Both the position numbers and the translations under genes were made by a program. Of a stretch of DNA of 54,891 bases, positions 1 to 8,863 are shown in pieces. The stretch comes from Candidatus Altimarinota bacterium (GTDB lineage: Bacteria > Cyanobacteriota > Cyanobacteriia > Cyanobacteriales > Microcystaceae): contig JAAUUT010000021.1 of the NCBI GenBank assembly GCA_012031035.1, forward strand, positions 1 to 54,891. Reading direction: 5' to 3'. Each line of letters begins with the position of its first letter. Position 1 is the first letter of the stretch. Under the pieces are notes generated by a model that was not told the DNA's origin, made no database searches, and saw nothing but the letters and a program-made list of their open reading frames with translations.

Positions 1-2
1 TA

Positions 3-329
3 GCAGCTTCTAGCGTCGAAGTAATTGCTGTTTGGAGAAAAGCCAAAGACGATAACGATGGTTGGAATGCTCAAATTTTAGAGCTTCACGATGGAGTCGT
101 ACAAGACTTAGCCTTTCAACCCAATAGCCTTTTGCTAGCTTCGGCGGCAGATGATGGTTGGTTGTGTCTGTGGCAAAAAGCTAAACAAGTCGGACAAATT
201 TTAGAAGGTGCGGAGGGAGGATTTTCTTGTTTGGCATGGCATCCCAACGCGCACTTACTTGCCGCAGGCGGAAAAGATGGGGAGTTAATTATTTGGTTGG
301 AATCCTCTCGCGGTAAAGGTTTTGGATAG
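3..329 (+). CDS. WD40-repeat protein, C-terminal part (5' end outside window)
   Basis: The frame is open from the left edge to the stop at 327-329, so only the last ~108 residues are present. Two WD40 blades are visible, with the pattern L.F.P...LLASA..DG...LW near residues 35-60 and LAWHP...LLAAGG.DG.L..W near residues 75-100. WD40 proteins form beta-propellers for protein binding. It ends 50 bp from the convergent end of znuB. WD40 proteins next to znu/COG0523 loci occur in cyanobacteria, but a zinc role for this one is only inference. Confidence 0.85.
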   Translation, partial: AASSVEVIAVWRKAKDDNDGWNAQILELHDGVVQDLAFQPNSLLLASAADDGWLCLWQKAKQVGQILEGAEGGFSCLAWHPNAHLLAAGGKDGELIIWLESSRGKGFG

Positions 330-378
330 GGAAATCTTGACAATTTTAATAGTCACGGCAACTACTATAACAACTCGA

Positions 379-1260
379 TTATTTTCTCAACTGCCTCAAT
401 TGCCGTAAAATTTTGAGGCTGCGATTGGCAAACTCAGGACGAGTCAAAATTCCTTGAGAAGGACTAAAAAGTAAAGCAATAACAAAAAATGTTGTGACAA
501 CCAACACGATCGCGGCTCCTGATGGAACGTTAAAGTAATAGCTAATATACATTCCAACTATACTGCTAATCACGCCGATAACTGCCCCTAATCCCATCAT
601 TTGATGCAATTCTTTGACTAATAAATAAGCCGTAATTCCAGGAGCAACCATTAGAGAAACTACTAAAACTACCCCGACGGCTTGCATACTTGCAATAATA
701 GTTAAAGTAATCGCAGAAATTAAGCCAAAATAAATCCAATTGACGGGCAATCCCATTGCTTGAGCGCCTAAAGGATTAAAGGTATAAAAAAGAAGTTCTT
801 TGTAGAAAAGCTTAACAAATAAGAGTACCAAAAGCGTAATTAAAAATGTTCTGATAACATCAGGAACAGTTACGCCTAAAATATCGCCGAACAAAAAACT
901 ATGGAGATCGATGCGACTTTTTAGTAAAGTTATCAACATGATTCCTAATGCCAAAAAGCCAGAAAAAACTAATGCCATCGCTACATCGACTTTAACGCGA
1001 GATTGAGACTGAATCCACGAAATAACTAAGGTACTCAGCGTTCCAGAAATAAATGCTCCTAAAAAAATATCCACACCAAAATAAAAAGCGATCGCCAATC
1101 CTGGTAAAACAGCATGGGCAATCACATCTCCCAATAATCCCATGCGTTGAACGATGAGAAAACTTCCCGTAACCGCACAGAGAATCCCTAGCAAAATAGC
1201 AATTATAATTGCATTTCGCATAAACTCAAATGAAAGCGGCTCGACGATAATATTCAACAT
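379..1260 (-). CDS. znuB: Zinc ABC transporter permease, ZnuB/MntB (ABC-3) family
   Basis: A 293-residue, strongly hydrophobic protein with about eight membrane segments. It has the ABC-3 family signatures GLLGDVIAHAVLPG near residue 40 and the QAVGVVLVVSLMVAPG segment near residue 195. It would carry a divalent metal through the inner membrane for ZnuA and ZnuC. The start is 31 bp downstream of znuC, so it is the second gene of a znuC-znuB operon read leftward from the Zur-type box at 2038-2052. The family also contains manganese transporters. Zinc is preferred because of the box and the zinc-enzyme neighbours. Confidence 0.88.
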   Translation of the reverse strand: MLNIIVEPLSFEFMRNAIIIAILLGILCAVTGSFLIVQRMGLLGDVIAHAVLPGLAIAFYFGVDIFLGAFISGTLSTLVISWIQSQSRVKVDVAMALVFSGFLALGIMLITLLKSRIDLHSFLFGDILGVTVPDVIRTFLITLLVLLFVKLFYKELLFYTFNPLGAQAMGLPVNWIYFGLISAITLTIIASMQAVGVVLVVSLMVAPGITAYLLVKELHQMMGLGAVIGVISSIVGMYISYYFNVPSGAAIVLVVTTFFVIALLFSPSQGILTRPEFANRSLKILRQLRQLRK

Positions 1261-1291
1261 AAACTGTTGGTAATTAAGTATTAATAAATTA

Positions 1292-2024
1292 CTAAATATA
1301 AGTTCCTCGTCCTAATAAAATTACGCTCTCACCATAGGCTTTTTGAATATTTTCTGCGGTAAGCACCTCGGTTCGTTCGCCTTGAGCTATCAGTTGTTTA
1401 TTAATCAATAAAAATTGGTCGTATTTTCTGGCTGCCTCTCCCAATTCATGACCGACAACCAGTAAAATTTTTCCTTCAGATTTTAATTCGTCAAATACTT
1501 CCAAAATAATCGCCTCAGTTCTTTTATCAACGCCAACAAATGGTTCGTCAAAAAAAAACAAAATCTGCTTCTTGGGCGATCGCTTGCGCTAAAAATACCC
1601 GTTGCTGCTGTCCTCCTGACAACTCCCCAATCTGTCGATTTTTCAACTCCCACATTCCCACTCTCTCCAGTGCTTCTCGCACAATTGTCTTAGATTGAAG
1701 GGAAGGAGAGCAAAACCAACCTGTATGACGGGTACGTGCCATCATGACGACGTTCTGCACGGTGATGGGATAATCCCAATCAATTTGCGTTCTTTGCGGC
1801 ACGTAGGCAACTTTTGCCAATTGTCGAGACAGTGCGCGAGAACGGTACTTAACTACTCCCCTATCTGCGGGAATCAATCCTAGCATTGCCTTGAGTAGCG
1901 AACTTTTCCCCGCTCCATTCGGGCCAATTATCCCAACAACTTGCCCAGATTCTAAGCGAAAGCTAACATTCTCAACTGCTACTATCCCTCGGTAATTGAC
2001 AGCAAGATGTTGAACTTCAAGCAT
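1292..2024 (-). CDS. znuC: Zinc ABC transporter ATP-binding protein, split by a frameshift in a run of nine A
   Basis: Read in two frames this is a complete ~243-residue ABC ATPase. Walker A is GIIGPNGAGKSSLLKAM near residue 33 and the signature is ELSGGQQQRVFLAQA near residue 135. Walker B is interrupted: the first frame ends ...EADFVFF and the second resumes FFFDEPFVGVDKR. The break is the homopolymer at 1550-1558 (nine A on the + strand), and eight would restore VFFDEP. The H-loop VVGHE is in the second frame. The start at 2024 is 50 bp from the divergent znuA. Either a sequencing indel, a recent mutation, or a site where RNA polymerase slippage restores the frame. Confidence 0.85.
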
Positions 2025-2037
2025 GACAGATCGTGTA

Positions 2038-2052
2038 TGATAATGATTATCA
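2038..2052. promoter_or_regulatory. Zur-type operator between znuC and znuA
   Basis: TGATAATGATTATCA is a perfect 7-1-7 inverted repeat in the 50-bp gap between the divergent znuC and znuA starts. It matches the cyanobacterial Zur consensus TGATAATnATTATCA. Occupation by zinc-loaded Zur would silence both directions. Fur boxes look similar, so the metal assignment rests on the neighbouring genes. Confidence 0.85.
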
Positions 2053-2082
2053 TTATAATAAAGCGAAACGCTAATGATATTA

Positions 2083-3108
2083 ATGGGAACTTTTTATAAA
2101 AAACTCATCGGAGTTGCCCTGTTGGTAGGATTATCTAGTTGTGGTACTGGGCAACCAACATCAGAGGAAGCGACCGATACCTCTGCGACCGAAGATCGTC
2201 CTTTAGTTGTAGCAACGACTAGCGTTTTGTGCGACCTTACCCAACAAATTGCCCAAGAAACCGTTGACCTCAAATGCTTAGTCGGTGCGGGGGTAGATCC
2301 CCATGTCTACCAACCGACACCAGAAGACCGCAAAGCGATCGATAGTGCTAAATTAATTTTGTATGGGGGCTACAATTTCGACCCTGGTTTAGCTAAGTTG
2401 GTCAAAGCGACCAGCAATCCTTCCCCAAAAGTTGCCGTCCATGAAATCGCCGTACCCAAACCTTTGATGGGAGAAGAACACGACCACGGACACGAAGGCG
2501 AAGAACATACTCAAGAACATGAAGAAGAGGAACACGCCGAGGGAGAAAAAGCTCCCGACCCTCATGTATGGCATAATGCCCAGAATGGCATAGCAATAGT
2601 AAAAGTTATTTCCGGGGAACTCGAAAAATTAGAACCCAATAATGCCTCACAGTATCAAAATAATGCTCGGGAAATCACAGACGAACTGACTCAAATTGAT
2701 AGTTGGATTAAATCGGAAATTGCGACGATTCCTGCCGATAGGCGCAAGTTAGTCACTACCCACGATGCACTGGGTTACTATGCCAATGCCTATGGACTGG
2801 TTGTTGAAGGCGCTTTACAAGGGATAAGTACCGAAGAAGCACCGACTGCTGCAAGAGTTAGTGACCTGGTTAAAGATATTAGCAAAACTAAAGTTCCAAC
2901 AATTTTTGCAGAAACAACCATTAATCCTAAGTTAATTGAAACAGTAGCCAAAGAATCTAAAGTTACAGTTTCAGATCGGGAATTGTATGCCGATGGCATC
3001 GGAGAAAAAGGAACCGATGGGGATACCTATCAGAAGATGTTAATTGCCAATACTCGCACGATTGTTGAAGGCTTAGGGGGGAAATATACGGCATTTCAAC
3101 CCAAATAA
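2083..3108 (+). CDS. znuA: Zinc-binding lipoprotein of the ABC transporter, ZnuA
   Basis: A 341-residue cluster A-I solute-binding protein. A signal peptide with lipobox LSSC near residue 20 predicts a membrane-anchored lipoprotein. The acidic His-rich loop (HDHGHEGEEH..., about residues 130-155), typical of ZnuA rather than MntC, is followed by the metal ligand motif DPHVWHN. A later ligand region is THDALGYYA near residue 228. The ATG at 2083 is preferred over that at 2074 because the signal peptide starts MGTFYKKL. It would capture zinc for the ZnuB/ZnuC pore and is divergent from them over the shared operator. Confidence 0.92.
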   Translation: MGTFYKKLIGVALLVGLSSCGTGQPTSEEATDTSATEDRPLVVATTSVLCDLTQQIAQETVDLKCLVGAGVDPHVYQPTPEDRKAIDSAKLILYGGYNFDPGLAKLVKATSNPSPKVAVHEIAVPKPLMGEEHDHGHEGEEHTQEHEEEEHAEGEKAPDPHVWHNAQNGIAIVKVISGELEKLEPNNASQYQNNAREITDELTQIDSWIKSEIATIPADRRKLVTTHDALGYYANAYGLVVEGALQGISTEEAPTAARVSDLVKDISKTKVPTIFAETTINPKLIETVAKESKVTVSDRELYADGIGEKGTDGDTYQKMLIANTRTIVEGLGGKYTAFQPK

Positions 3109-3119
3109 AATTATTATCA
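3105..3119 (+). promoter_or_regulatory. Weak Zur-like half palindrome before the first COG0523 gene
   Basis: The right half is ATTATCA as in the znu operator, but the left half matches at only about four of seven positions. It overlaps the znuA stop codon and lies 17 bp before the next start. It may be a degenerate internal operator, or chance in AT-rich sequence. Confidence 0.3.
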
Positions 3120-3135
3120 TTCGGGAGCTAATGCT

Positions 3136-4146
3136 ATGAATGAATTATTAATTTCAGAACAACTTAAATGGGGAATGCCAGTTACGATTATTACTGGTTT
3201 TTTAGGGAGTGGCAAAACTACATTACTTAATCAAATTCTCCAAAATAAACAGGATTTAAAAGTTGCTGTTTTGGTGAATGAGTTTGGCGATATCAATATC
3301 GATTCTCAACTTCTTGTTTCTTATGATGATGACATGGTTGAGTTGAGCAATGGCTGTATTTGTTGCACCATCAATGATGGATTAGTTGAGGCAGTTTATC
3401 GTATTTTGGAAAGAGATGAGAAAGTCGATTATCTTATTATTGAGACTACAGGTATTGCCGATCCTTTACCGATTATCTTGACATTTGTAGGGACAGAATT
3501 TCGAGATTCAACTCGTTTGGATTCTATTGTTACAGTAGTCGATGCTGATTTGTTTGATGCCGACCATTTTGATAGCGAAGCGGCAATTAAACAAATTTCT
3601 TATGCCGATATGATTTTACTTAATAAAACCGATCTGGCTATTCCAGAAAAATTAGCCCAATTAGAATCTCAGATCGAGACTTTCAAACGAGGAGCTAGGA
3701 TTTTACGGACTCGGTATTGTCAAGTGCCAGTGGCACTCATTTTGGACGTGAGATTAACGCCTATTGAAGCTTATCAAAACGAGGAAGAAACTTATCATCA
3801 CCATCACGACCATAAATATCATTCTCATCACTTAGAAAATGATGGATTTATTTCGATGTCTTTTACGAGCGATCGCCCTTTTGATGTATATAAATTTGAG
3901 AAGTTTTTAACCGAAAAAATGCCGAATGAGGTGTTTCGCGCTAAAGGAATTATTTGGTTTAACGGTAGCGAACTGCGTCATATTTTCCAATTAAGCGGCC
4001 CTCGCTACGATATGAAATCAGATCGTTGGACGAGTTCGCCTTCTAACCAGTTAGTTTTTATCGGTCGTCATTTAAATCCCGATAAAATTCGCCAACAGTT
4101 AAATGACTGTTTGGTTTCTGAGGTAACTAAGTTAGTAAAAACCTAA
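3136..4146 (+). CDS. COG0523/CobW-family metallochaperone GTPase, His-rich loop form
   Basis: A 336-residue G3E GTPase. Walker A is [13 protein letters not shown] near residue 22, the family metal motif is GCICC (CxCC) near residue 77, the guanine motif is NKTD near residue 169, and a CobW C-terminal domain follows. A His-rich stretch (YHHHHDHKYHSHH, about residues 222-234) lies before the C-terminal domain and is a likely zinc-binding linker. Zur-regulated members of this family are proposed to deliver zinc to client enzymes during starvation. It begins 27 bp after znuA, probably in the same operon, and is followed by the zinc enzymes FolE and HisI. Confidence 0.92.
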   Translation: MNELLISEQLKWGMPVTIITGFLGSGKTTLLNQILQNKQDLKVAVLVNEFGDINIDSQLLVSYDDDMVELSNGCICCTINDGLVEAVYRILERDEKVDYLIIETTGIADPLPIILTFVGTEFRDSTRLDSIVTVVDADLFDADHFDSEAAIKQISYADMILLNKTDLAIPEKLAQLESQIETFKRGARILRTRYCQVPVALILDVRLTPIEAYQNEEETYHHHHDHKYHSHHLENDGFISMSFTSDRPFDVYKFEKFLTEKMPNEVFRAKGIIWFNGSELRHIFQLSGPRYDMKSDRWTSSPSNQLVFIGRHLNPDKIRQQLNDCLVSEVTKLVKT

Positions 4147-4218
4147 CTTTTTCACAGTTGCTTCTCTATATTTCTGTTCGATTTTTTGTTGTTTAATTCA
4201 CTCACCAAAGACTCATCT

Positions 4219-4875
4219 ATGACTTTATCTAAGTCCGAACCGACTACCATCAAACAAACTAAAAGTTCCTTCCCAAACCTAACAACCGAGCATCAACCTC
4301 CTGTTTCAGAAGAAGATATGATTCAGGCGGTACGGACTTTACTGCTAGGATTGGGAGAAAATCCCGATCGCGAAGGGTTAAAAGACACTCCCAAACGAGT
4401 TGTTAAAGCCTTACAATTCCTAACATCAGGGTATCATTACTCTCTCGATGAATTGCTCAATGGAGCCGTTTTTCACGAAGATACTGACGAGATGGTATTG
4501 GTACGAGATATCGATCTTTTCAGTTCCTGCGAACATCATATTCTACCAATTTTAGGTCGCGCTCACGTCGCCTATATTCCCGATGGAAAGGTCATTGGAC
4601 TGTCAAAAATTGCCCGTATCTGTGAAATGTATGCCAGACGCTTGCAAGTGCAAGAAAGGTTAACCGCACAAATTGCCGATGCCATACAAGGGTTATTAAA
4701 ACCGAAAGGCGTAGCAGTTGTCATCGAAGCAACTCATATGTGTATGGTCATGCGAGGCGTACAAAAACCGGGTTCTTGGACTTCTACTAGTGCCGTGAGA
4801 GGAGTCTTTGCAGAAGATGCGAAAACCCGTCAAGAATTTATGAGTTTAATTCGGCACGATCCTACATTTCATTAA
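4219..4875 (+). CDS. folE: GTP cyclohydrolase I, type IA
   Basis: About 218 residues, catalysing GTP to dihydroneopterin triphosphate, the first step of folate and pterin synthesis. The type IA signatures are clear: [26 protein letters not shown] (Cys and His zinc ligands) and [10 protein letters not shown] (third ligand Cys). All three zinc ligands are kept, so this is not a zinc-free FolE2 replacement. The ATG at 4219 (MTLSKSEP) is preferred; an ATG at 4186 would add 11 residues. The position directly after a COG0523 GTPase suggests a zinc-starvation copy, but I cannot see whether another folE exists in the genome. Confidence 0.92.
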   Translation: MTLSKSEPTTIKQTKSSFPNLTTEHQPPVSEEDMIQAVRTLLLGLGENPDREGLKDTPKRVVKALQFLTSGYHYSLDELLNGAVFHEDTDEMVLVRDIDLFSSCEHHILPILGRAHVAYIPDGKVIGLSKIARICEMYARRLQVQERLTAQIADAIQGLLKPKGVAVVIEATHMCMVMRGVQKPGSWTSTSAVRGVFAEDAKTRQEFMSLIRHDPTFH

Positions 4876-4901
4876 ATCCCGAACTTAAATTGCGTGCCCT
4901 A

Positions 4902-4929
4902 GTAGAGGTGAGGAATTTCTCATCTCTAC
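4902..4929 (+). terminator. Hairpin between folE and hisI
   Basis: GTAGAG/CTCTAC arms extend to about ten pairs with one G.U pair and a short AT-rich loop. A few T and A residues follow but no clean T run. It could be a weak terminator, processing site or attenuator that sets folE apart from hisI. Confidence 0.4.
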
Positions 4930-4947
4930 TTTCTCAAAAATAGAACA

Positions 4948-5289
4948 ATGAATCAAGATTTTCTTTGGATCGAACAATTAAAATTTAACGAACAAGGATT
5001 AATTCCTGCGATCGCTCAAGATTATCGAGATGGAACTATCTTGATGATGGCGTGGATGAATAAAGAATCAATTCAGCAAACTTTGACAACGAAAGAAGCG
5101 CATTACTGGAGTCGCTCTCGACAAGAATTATGGCATAAAGGTGCAACTTCTGGGCATATTCAGAAAGTCAAAAAATTTTATTACGATTGCGATGCCGATA
5201 CCTTGTTATTAAAAATTGAGCAGGTTGGAGATGTTGCCTGTCACACGGGTAAAAGAAGTTGTTTTTTTAAGTCTGTTCCTATCAATTAA
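4948..5289 (+). CDS. hisI: Phosphoribosyl-AMP cyclohydrolase
   Basis: A 113-residue stand-alone HisI, opening the adenine ring of phosphoribosyl-AMP in histidine synthesis. Motifs are [33 protein letters not shown] (metal-binding aspartates and cysteine) and [11 protein letters not shown]. It carries no HisE fusion. HisI is a zinc and magnesium enzyme, and extra HisI copies are known in Zur regulons next to COG0523 genes. It lies between the two COG0523 copies here, which supports the zinc link. Confidence 0.92.
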   Translation: MNQDFLWIEQLKFNEQGLIPAIAQDYRDGTILMMAWMNKESIQQTLTTKEAHYWSRSRQELWHKGATSGHIQKVKKFYYDCDADTLLLKIEQVGDVACHTGKRSCFFKSVPIN

Positions 5290-5352
5290 TTTGAATAGAT
5301 TAATGAAACATTTAATTAGGCTAATTTCTTTAGAATAACTTATTCAAATCAA

Positions 5353-6392
5353 ATGTCTCGTCTAAGTATATCTCTTTCGGATTCTCTCCCCACTCTTCCC
5401 AAAACTGGAATGCCAGTCACCATTATTACTGGTTTCTTGGGCAGTGGAAAAACAACTTTGCTCAATCATATTCTAGAAAACAAACAAGGTTTAAAAGTTG
5501 CAGTTTTAGTCAATGAGTTGGCGATATTAATATCGATTCTCAACTTCTAGTTTCAACACAAGAAGATATGCTAGAGTTAAGTAACGGGTGTATTTGCTGT
5601 ACGATTAATGATAGTTTGGTCGAAGCAGTCTATCAGATTTTAGAAAGAGAAGATCGAATTGATTATTTGATTATTGAAACGACGGGACTAGCAGATCCTT
5701 TTCCGATTATTTTGACTTTTCTAGCTACTGAGTTAAAGTATCTAACCGACCTGGATTCGATTATTACGTTGGTCGATTCGGAAACTTTTACTCCCGAACA
5801 TTTTGAGAGCGATATTGCCCTTCGTCAGATTAAATACGGCGACATTATTGTTCTCAATAAAATTGATAGAGTTGATGAGAAAAAAATCAAAGAGTTAGAA
5901 AATTTTATTCGAGATAATAAACAAGGAGTAAGAATTTTTCACAGCCAATACGGGAAAGTTCCACTAGCATTACTTTTGGGAGTAGGATTAACCCAAGAAG
6001 ATATTTATATCAGTCAAATTAGAGAATTTCGGCGCGATCGCCAATCGGCTGGCTACCATATAGAAAATGATGGATTTATTGCAGTTTCTTTTGAGAGCAA
6101 TCGCCCTTTCGATCTACACAAATTCGAGAATTTTATTATCGAAGAAATGCCTTACACTGTCTTTCGAGCTAAAGGAATTCTTTGGTTTGAAGAAAGCGAA
6201 TTGAGACATATTTTCCAGCTTAGTGGCAATCGGTACGAACTCGAAGCAGATGAATGGCAAACACAACCTAAAAATCAGCTTGTTTTGATTGGTCGGAATT
6301 TAGATACTGCACTTATCCACGACCAAATAAAAAACTGCCTAACTCCTCATCCTAAGAAGATAAAATTTGTTCTTCCAGATTTACCTTTTTAA
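5353..6392 (+). CDS. Second COG0523/CobW-family GTPase, frameshifted, without the His loop
   Basis: It is a clear paralogue of the GTPase at 3136-4146. Walker A is [14 protein letters not shown] near residue 27, GCICC follows, then NKID and the C-terminal CobW domain. The frame breaks at the TT at 5518-5519: the first copy reads [13 protein letters not shown], and one extra T restores that here. The ATG at 5568 is therefore internal. The His-rich linker is replaced by a charged stretch ([11 protein letters not shown]), so client or metal handling probably differs. It may be a functional gene with a sequence error, or a pseudogene. Confidence 0.82.
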
Positions 6393-6395
6393 AAC

Positions 6396-6650
6396 ATGAA
6401 TTTATTTTCAGGTGGAAAACCAAAAGCTAATCCAGAAAAAATCAAGCAAATCAAAACCTGGATTTATCAGTTGTTTGAGATTGACGAAGAAATTTTCATA
6501 TCGTTAAATCAACTGCAATGTACAGAACCAGATTGTCCTCCTCTTGAAACTGTTATCGTTATTATGGACGAACCCAGGCAACAATATAAAATTCATAAAT
6601 CAATTGCCGAAATTGAACGGGAGGATCTATTGAAACTAAAACAAAACTAA
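6396..6650 (+). CDS. Small conserved protein with a CxxPxCPP motif
   Basis: An 84-residue soluble protein three bases after the second COG0523 gene, so almost surely in the same transcript. The centre holds CTEPDCPPLET, two cysteines around prolines, followed by predicted beta strands (TVIVIMDEPRQQYKIHK). I do not recognise a defined function. Because of the position and the cysteines, a small metal-handling partner of COG0523 is possible. This is inference only. Confidence 0.65.
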   Translation: MNLFSGGKPKANPEKIKQIKTWIYQLFEIDEEIFISLNQLQCTEPDCPPLETVIVIMDEPRQQYKIHKSIAEIEREDLLKLKQN

Positions 6651-6663
6651 TAAAACTTTTACT

Positions 6664-7056
6664 ATGTCTAAACACGCAATTTTTGTTTGTAAATCCTGTG
6701 CTTTTTCTCTTGCCAGACGAGATTATTTAGGACAAAGAGGAGGAAAACATCTGTGCGATCGCGTTCAAAATTTAGCACAAAATTGGCATTTAAAAGATAA
6801 TTTTTTGATTCAGGAAGTAGAGTGTTTGAGTGCTTGTAATCGTCCTTGTGTTGTTGCTTTTGCCGCACCCAAAAAAACCACTCTCATGTTTGGCGATTTG
6901 CTACCTTTAAATAGTGCATCTGCCGTGCTGCAATTTGCCGAGCAATACTTTGAGAGTTCTGATGGATTAATTAAGCGTCAAGACCGTCCTGAAGTCCTAC
7001 AAAAAGGAATTTTAGCTCGCATTCCCCCTTTACCCTCACTAAGCATTGTGACTTGA
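6664..7056 (+). CDS. DUF1636 family putative metal-binding protein
   Basis: A 130-residue protein with cysteines at the start (FVCKSCAFS) and middle (ECLSACNRPC), the spacing of thioredoxin-like [2Fe-2S] ferredoxins and the DUF1636 family. DUF1636 genes commonly sit next to COG0523 and cobalamin or zinc genes in cyanobacteria. It begins 14 bp after the preceding gene and ends four bases before the DsrE-like gene, so it is part of the zinc operon. Metal or cluster binding is inferred from the cysteines. Confidence 0.75.
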   Translation: MSKHAIFVCKSCAFSLARRDYLGQRGGKHLCDRVQNLAQNWHLKDNFLIQEVECLSACNRPCVVAFAAPKKTTLMFGDLLPLNSASAVLQFAEQYFESSDGLIKRQDRPEVLQKGILARIPPLPSLSIVT

Positions 7057-7060
7057 ATTT

Positions 7061-7432
7061 ATGGCTATGAAAGTTGCTTATATCTTTAGTACGTCGGGAC
7101 ATACGGCTAGTTACAAACTCGGTCAAATGATTTTGCCTCAATTAGAAGAAAATAACCACAGTGCAGAAGTGGTAGGAATGTTTTTCTTCGACGATAATAC
7201 TTACCTTTTAAGAAAGGGAGACTCGATGGGAGAACGTTTGGGCGAACTAGCTAAAGCTTCTGGGATGTTATTGATGTTGTGCGATCGCTGCGCTTTAGAA
7301 AGAGGTCTTGCCAAAGGAGAACCGGGAAATTGTACGCCTCAAAATACCGTGGAAGGGGTACAGGTAGGTTGTTTTCCCGACCTCTACCAAGCTTTAGACA
7401 AAAATAGCCCAGACTACATCATTACATTATAG
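7061..7432 (+). CDS. DsrE/F-like family protein
   Basis: A 123-residue protein with a Rossmann-like start (KVAYIFSTSGHTASYKLG) and the pattern LCDRCALERGLA ... GVQVGCFPDLYQAL seen in DsrE-like proteins. DsrE relatives carry sulfur on cysteines or act in sulfur relay, and three conserved-looking cysteines are present here. It lies between the DUF1636 gene and cysS (three-base gap), in the same operon. Its role in zinc stress is unknown; sulfur relay near a cysteinyl-tRNA synthetase is a tempting but untested link. Confidence 0.7.
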   Translation: MAMKVAYIFSTSGHTASYKLGQMILPQLEENNHSAEVVGMFFFDDNTYLLRKGDSMGERLGELAKASGMLLMLCDRCALERGLAKGEPGNCTPQNTVEGVQVGCFPDLYQALDKNSPDYIITL

Positions 7433-7435
7433 AAA

Positions 7436-8863
7436 ATGGCTCTTAAAATTTACAATACCCTAACTCGCCGCCTCGAACCGTTTATTCCCCTCGAACCCGG
7501 CAAAGTGAAAATGTACTGCTGCGGGGTGACGGTATACGATTATTGCCATTTAGGTCACGCTCGTTCTTATATCGTCTGGGATGTGGTACGTCGATACTTG
7601 CAATGGCGGGGAGATCGGGTGACTTACGTTCAGAATTTTACCGATATCGATGACAAAATTCTCAATCGCGCCAAGCAGGAAGGAACTTCGATGCAGGAGA
7701 TTTCTGACCGCTATATCCAAGCTTATTTTGAAGATATCCGGCGATTGAATGTCAAAGATGCAAATGAATATCCCCGCGTCACCGAACATATCGCCGAGAT
7801 TCACCAATTGATTCGAGAATTAGAAGAAAAAGGCTATGCTTACGCCGTTGATGGAGATGTTTATTACCAAGTGCAGCAGTTTCCCTCTTATGGCAAACTC
7901 TCTGGACGCAAGCAAGAACAAATGCAAGCAGGAGCAAGCGGACGAGTGACAGACAGCAATTTCGCTAAAAAGCAGGAATCTCTCGATTTTGTTCTCTGGA
8001 AAGCCGCAAAACCCGACGAACCCGCTTGGGAGTCTCCTTGGGGGAAAGGTCGTCCGGGGTGGCATATCGAATGTTCGGCGATGGTGAGGGCGCTGTTAGG
8101 CGATACTATCGATATTCATGGCGGTGGCGGCGATTTGGTATTTCCCCACCATGAAAATGAAATTGCCCAATCAGAAGCCGTTACTGGCAAACCATTAGCA
8201 CGTTACTGGATGCACAATGGTATGGTGACGGTTAATGGGGAAAAGATGTCTAAGTCGTTAGGAAACTTTACCACGATTCGCGAGTTACTGGCTCGCCCCG
8301 TCGAACCGATGGTGTTGCGATTATTTGTCCTCCAGGCGCATTATCGCAAACCCTTAGATTTTACCGAAGAAGCGATCGCGTCGGCGACCAATAGTTGGGA
8401 TACCCTCAAACAAGGTCTGCTGTTTGGCGATCGTTACGGTAAACAATTAGGATGGGAACAATCGCATCGCGATCGCCGTTGGTCAAGGATCGTTAGCCAA
8501 TTTCAAGCGGCAATGGATGAGGATTTTAATACCTCAAAAGGACTGGCAATTTTGTTTGAACTTGCCAAGGAATTGCGACGACAGGCAAACCTTTTCATCC
8601 ATCAAGGAAAAACCGATGTCAATGCGGAAGCCATACAGGAACAGTGGCATACTTTAGTTCATTTAGCGCAAGTTCTGGGATTGGAAGCAAAACCAGAAGC
8701 AGAAACTCCTACTTCCTTGTCTGGTTTTACTCCTGTGGAGATTGAGGAAATGATTTGTCAAAGAGAAGCAGCGCGAAGGGAAAAAGACTTTGCTAAAGCA
8801 GATTGTCTCCGCAAACAATTACAAGCAGCGGGAATTACTGTCATAGATCGACCGTTGCGATGA
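7436..8863 (+). CDS. cysS: Cysteinyl-tRNA synthetase
   Basis: 475 residues, a normal length for CysRS, which charges tRNA-Cys. The class I motifs HLGH (HIGH, in VYDYCHLGHARSY) and KMSKSLGN are present. The catalytic zinc ligands are intact: Cys near residue 29 (MYCCGVTV), Cys in GWHIECSAM, and His and Glu in FPHHENEIAQSEA. It ends the + strand operon and its 3' end overlaps the convergent TPR gene by 23 bp. Being a zinc enzyme at the end of a zinc-starvation operon, it may be a second copy. Other cysS genes cannot be seen from this window. Confidence 0.95.
   Translation: MALKIYNTLTRRLEPFIPLEPGKVKMYCCGVTVYDYCHLGHARSYIVWDVVRRYLQWRGDRVTYVQNFTDIDDKILNRAKQEGTSMQEISDRYIQAYFEDIRRLNVKDANEYPRVTEHIAEIHQLIRELEEKGYAYAVDGDVYYQVQQFPSYGKLSGRKQEQMQAGASGRVTDSNFAKKQESLDFVLWKAAKPDEPAWESPWGKGRPGWHIECSAMVRALLGDTIDIHGGGGDLVFPHHENEIAQSEAVTGKPLARYWMHNGMVTVNGEKMSKSLGNFTTIRELLARPVEPMVLRLFVLQAHYRKPLDFTEEAIASATNSWDTLKQGLLFGDRYGKQLGWEQSHRDRRWSRIVSQFQAAMDEDFNTSKGLAILFELAKELRRQANLFIHQGKTDVNAEAIQEQWHTLVHLAQVLGLEAKPEAETPTSLSGFTPVEIEEMICQREAARREKDFAKADCLRKQLQAAGITVIDRPLR

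Noticed and set aside
5291..5347. TTGAATA...TATTCAA inverted repeat before the second COG0523 gene
   Set aside because: The arms are ~40 bp apart and do not resemble a Zur box; probably chance in AT-rich DNA.
5568..6392. Independent gene starting at the ATG of 5568
   Set aside because: It would lack Walker A; the frame upstream carries that motif and one base joins them.
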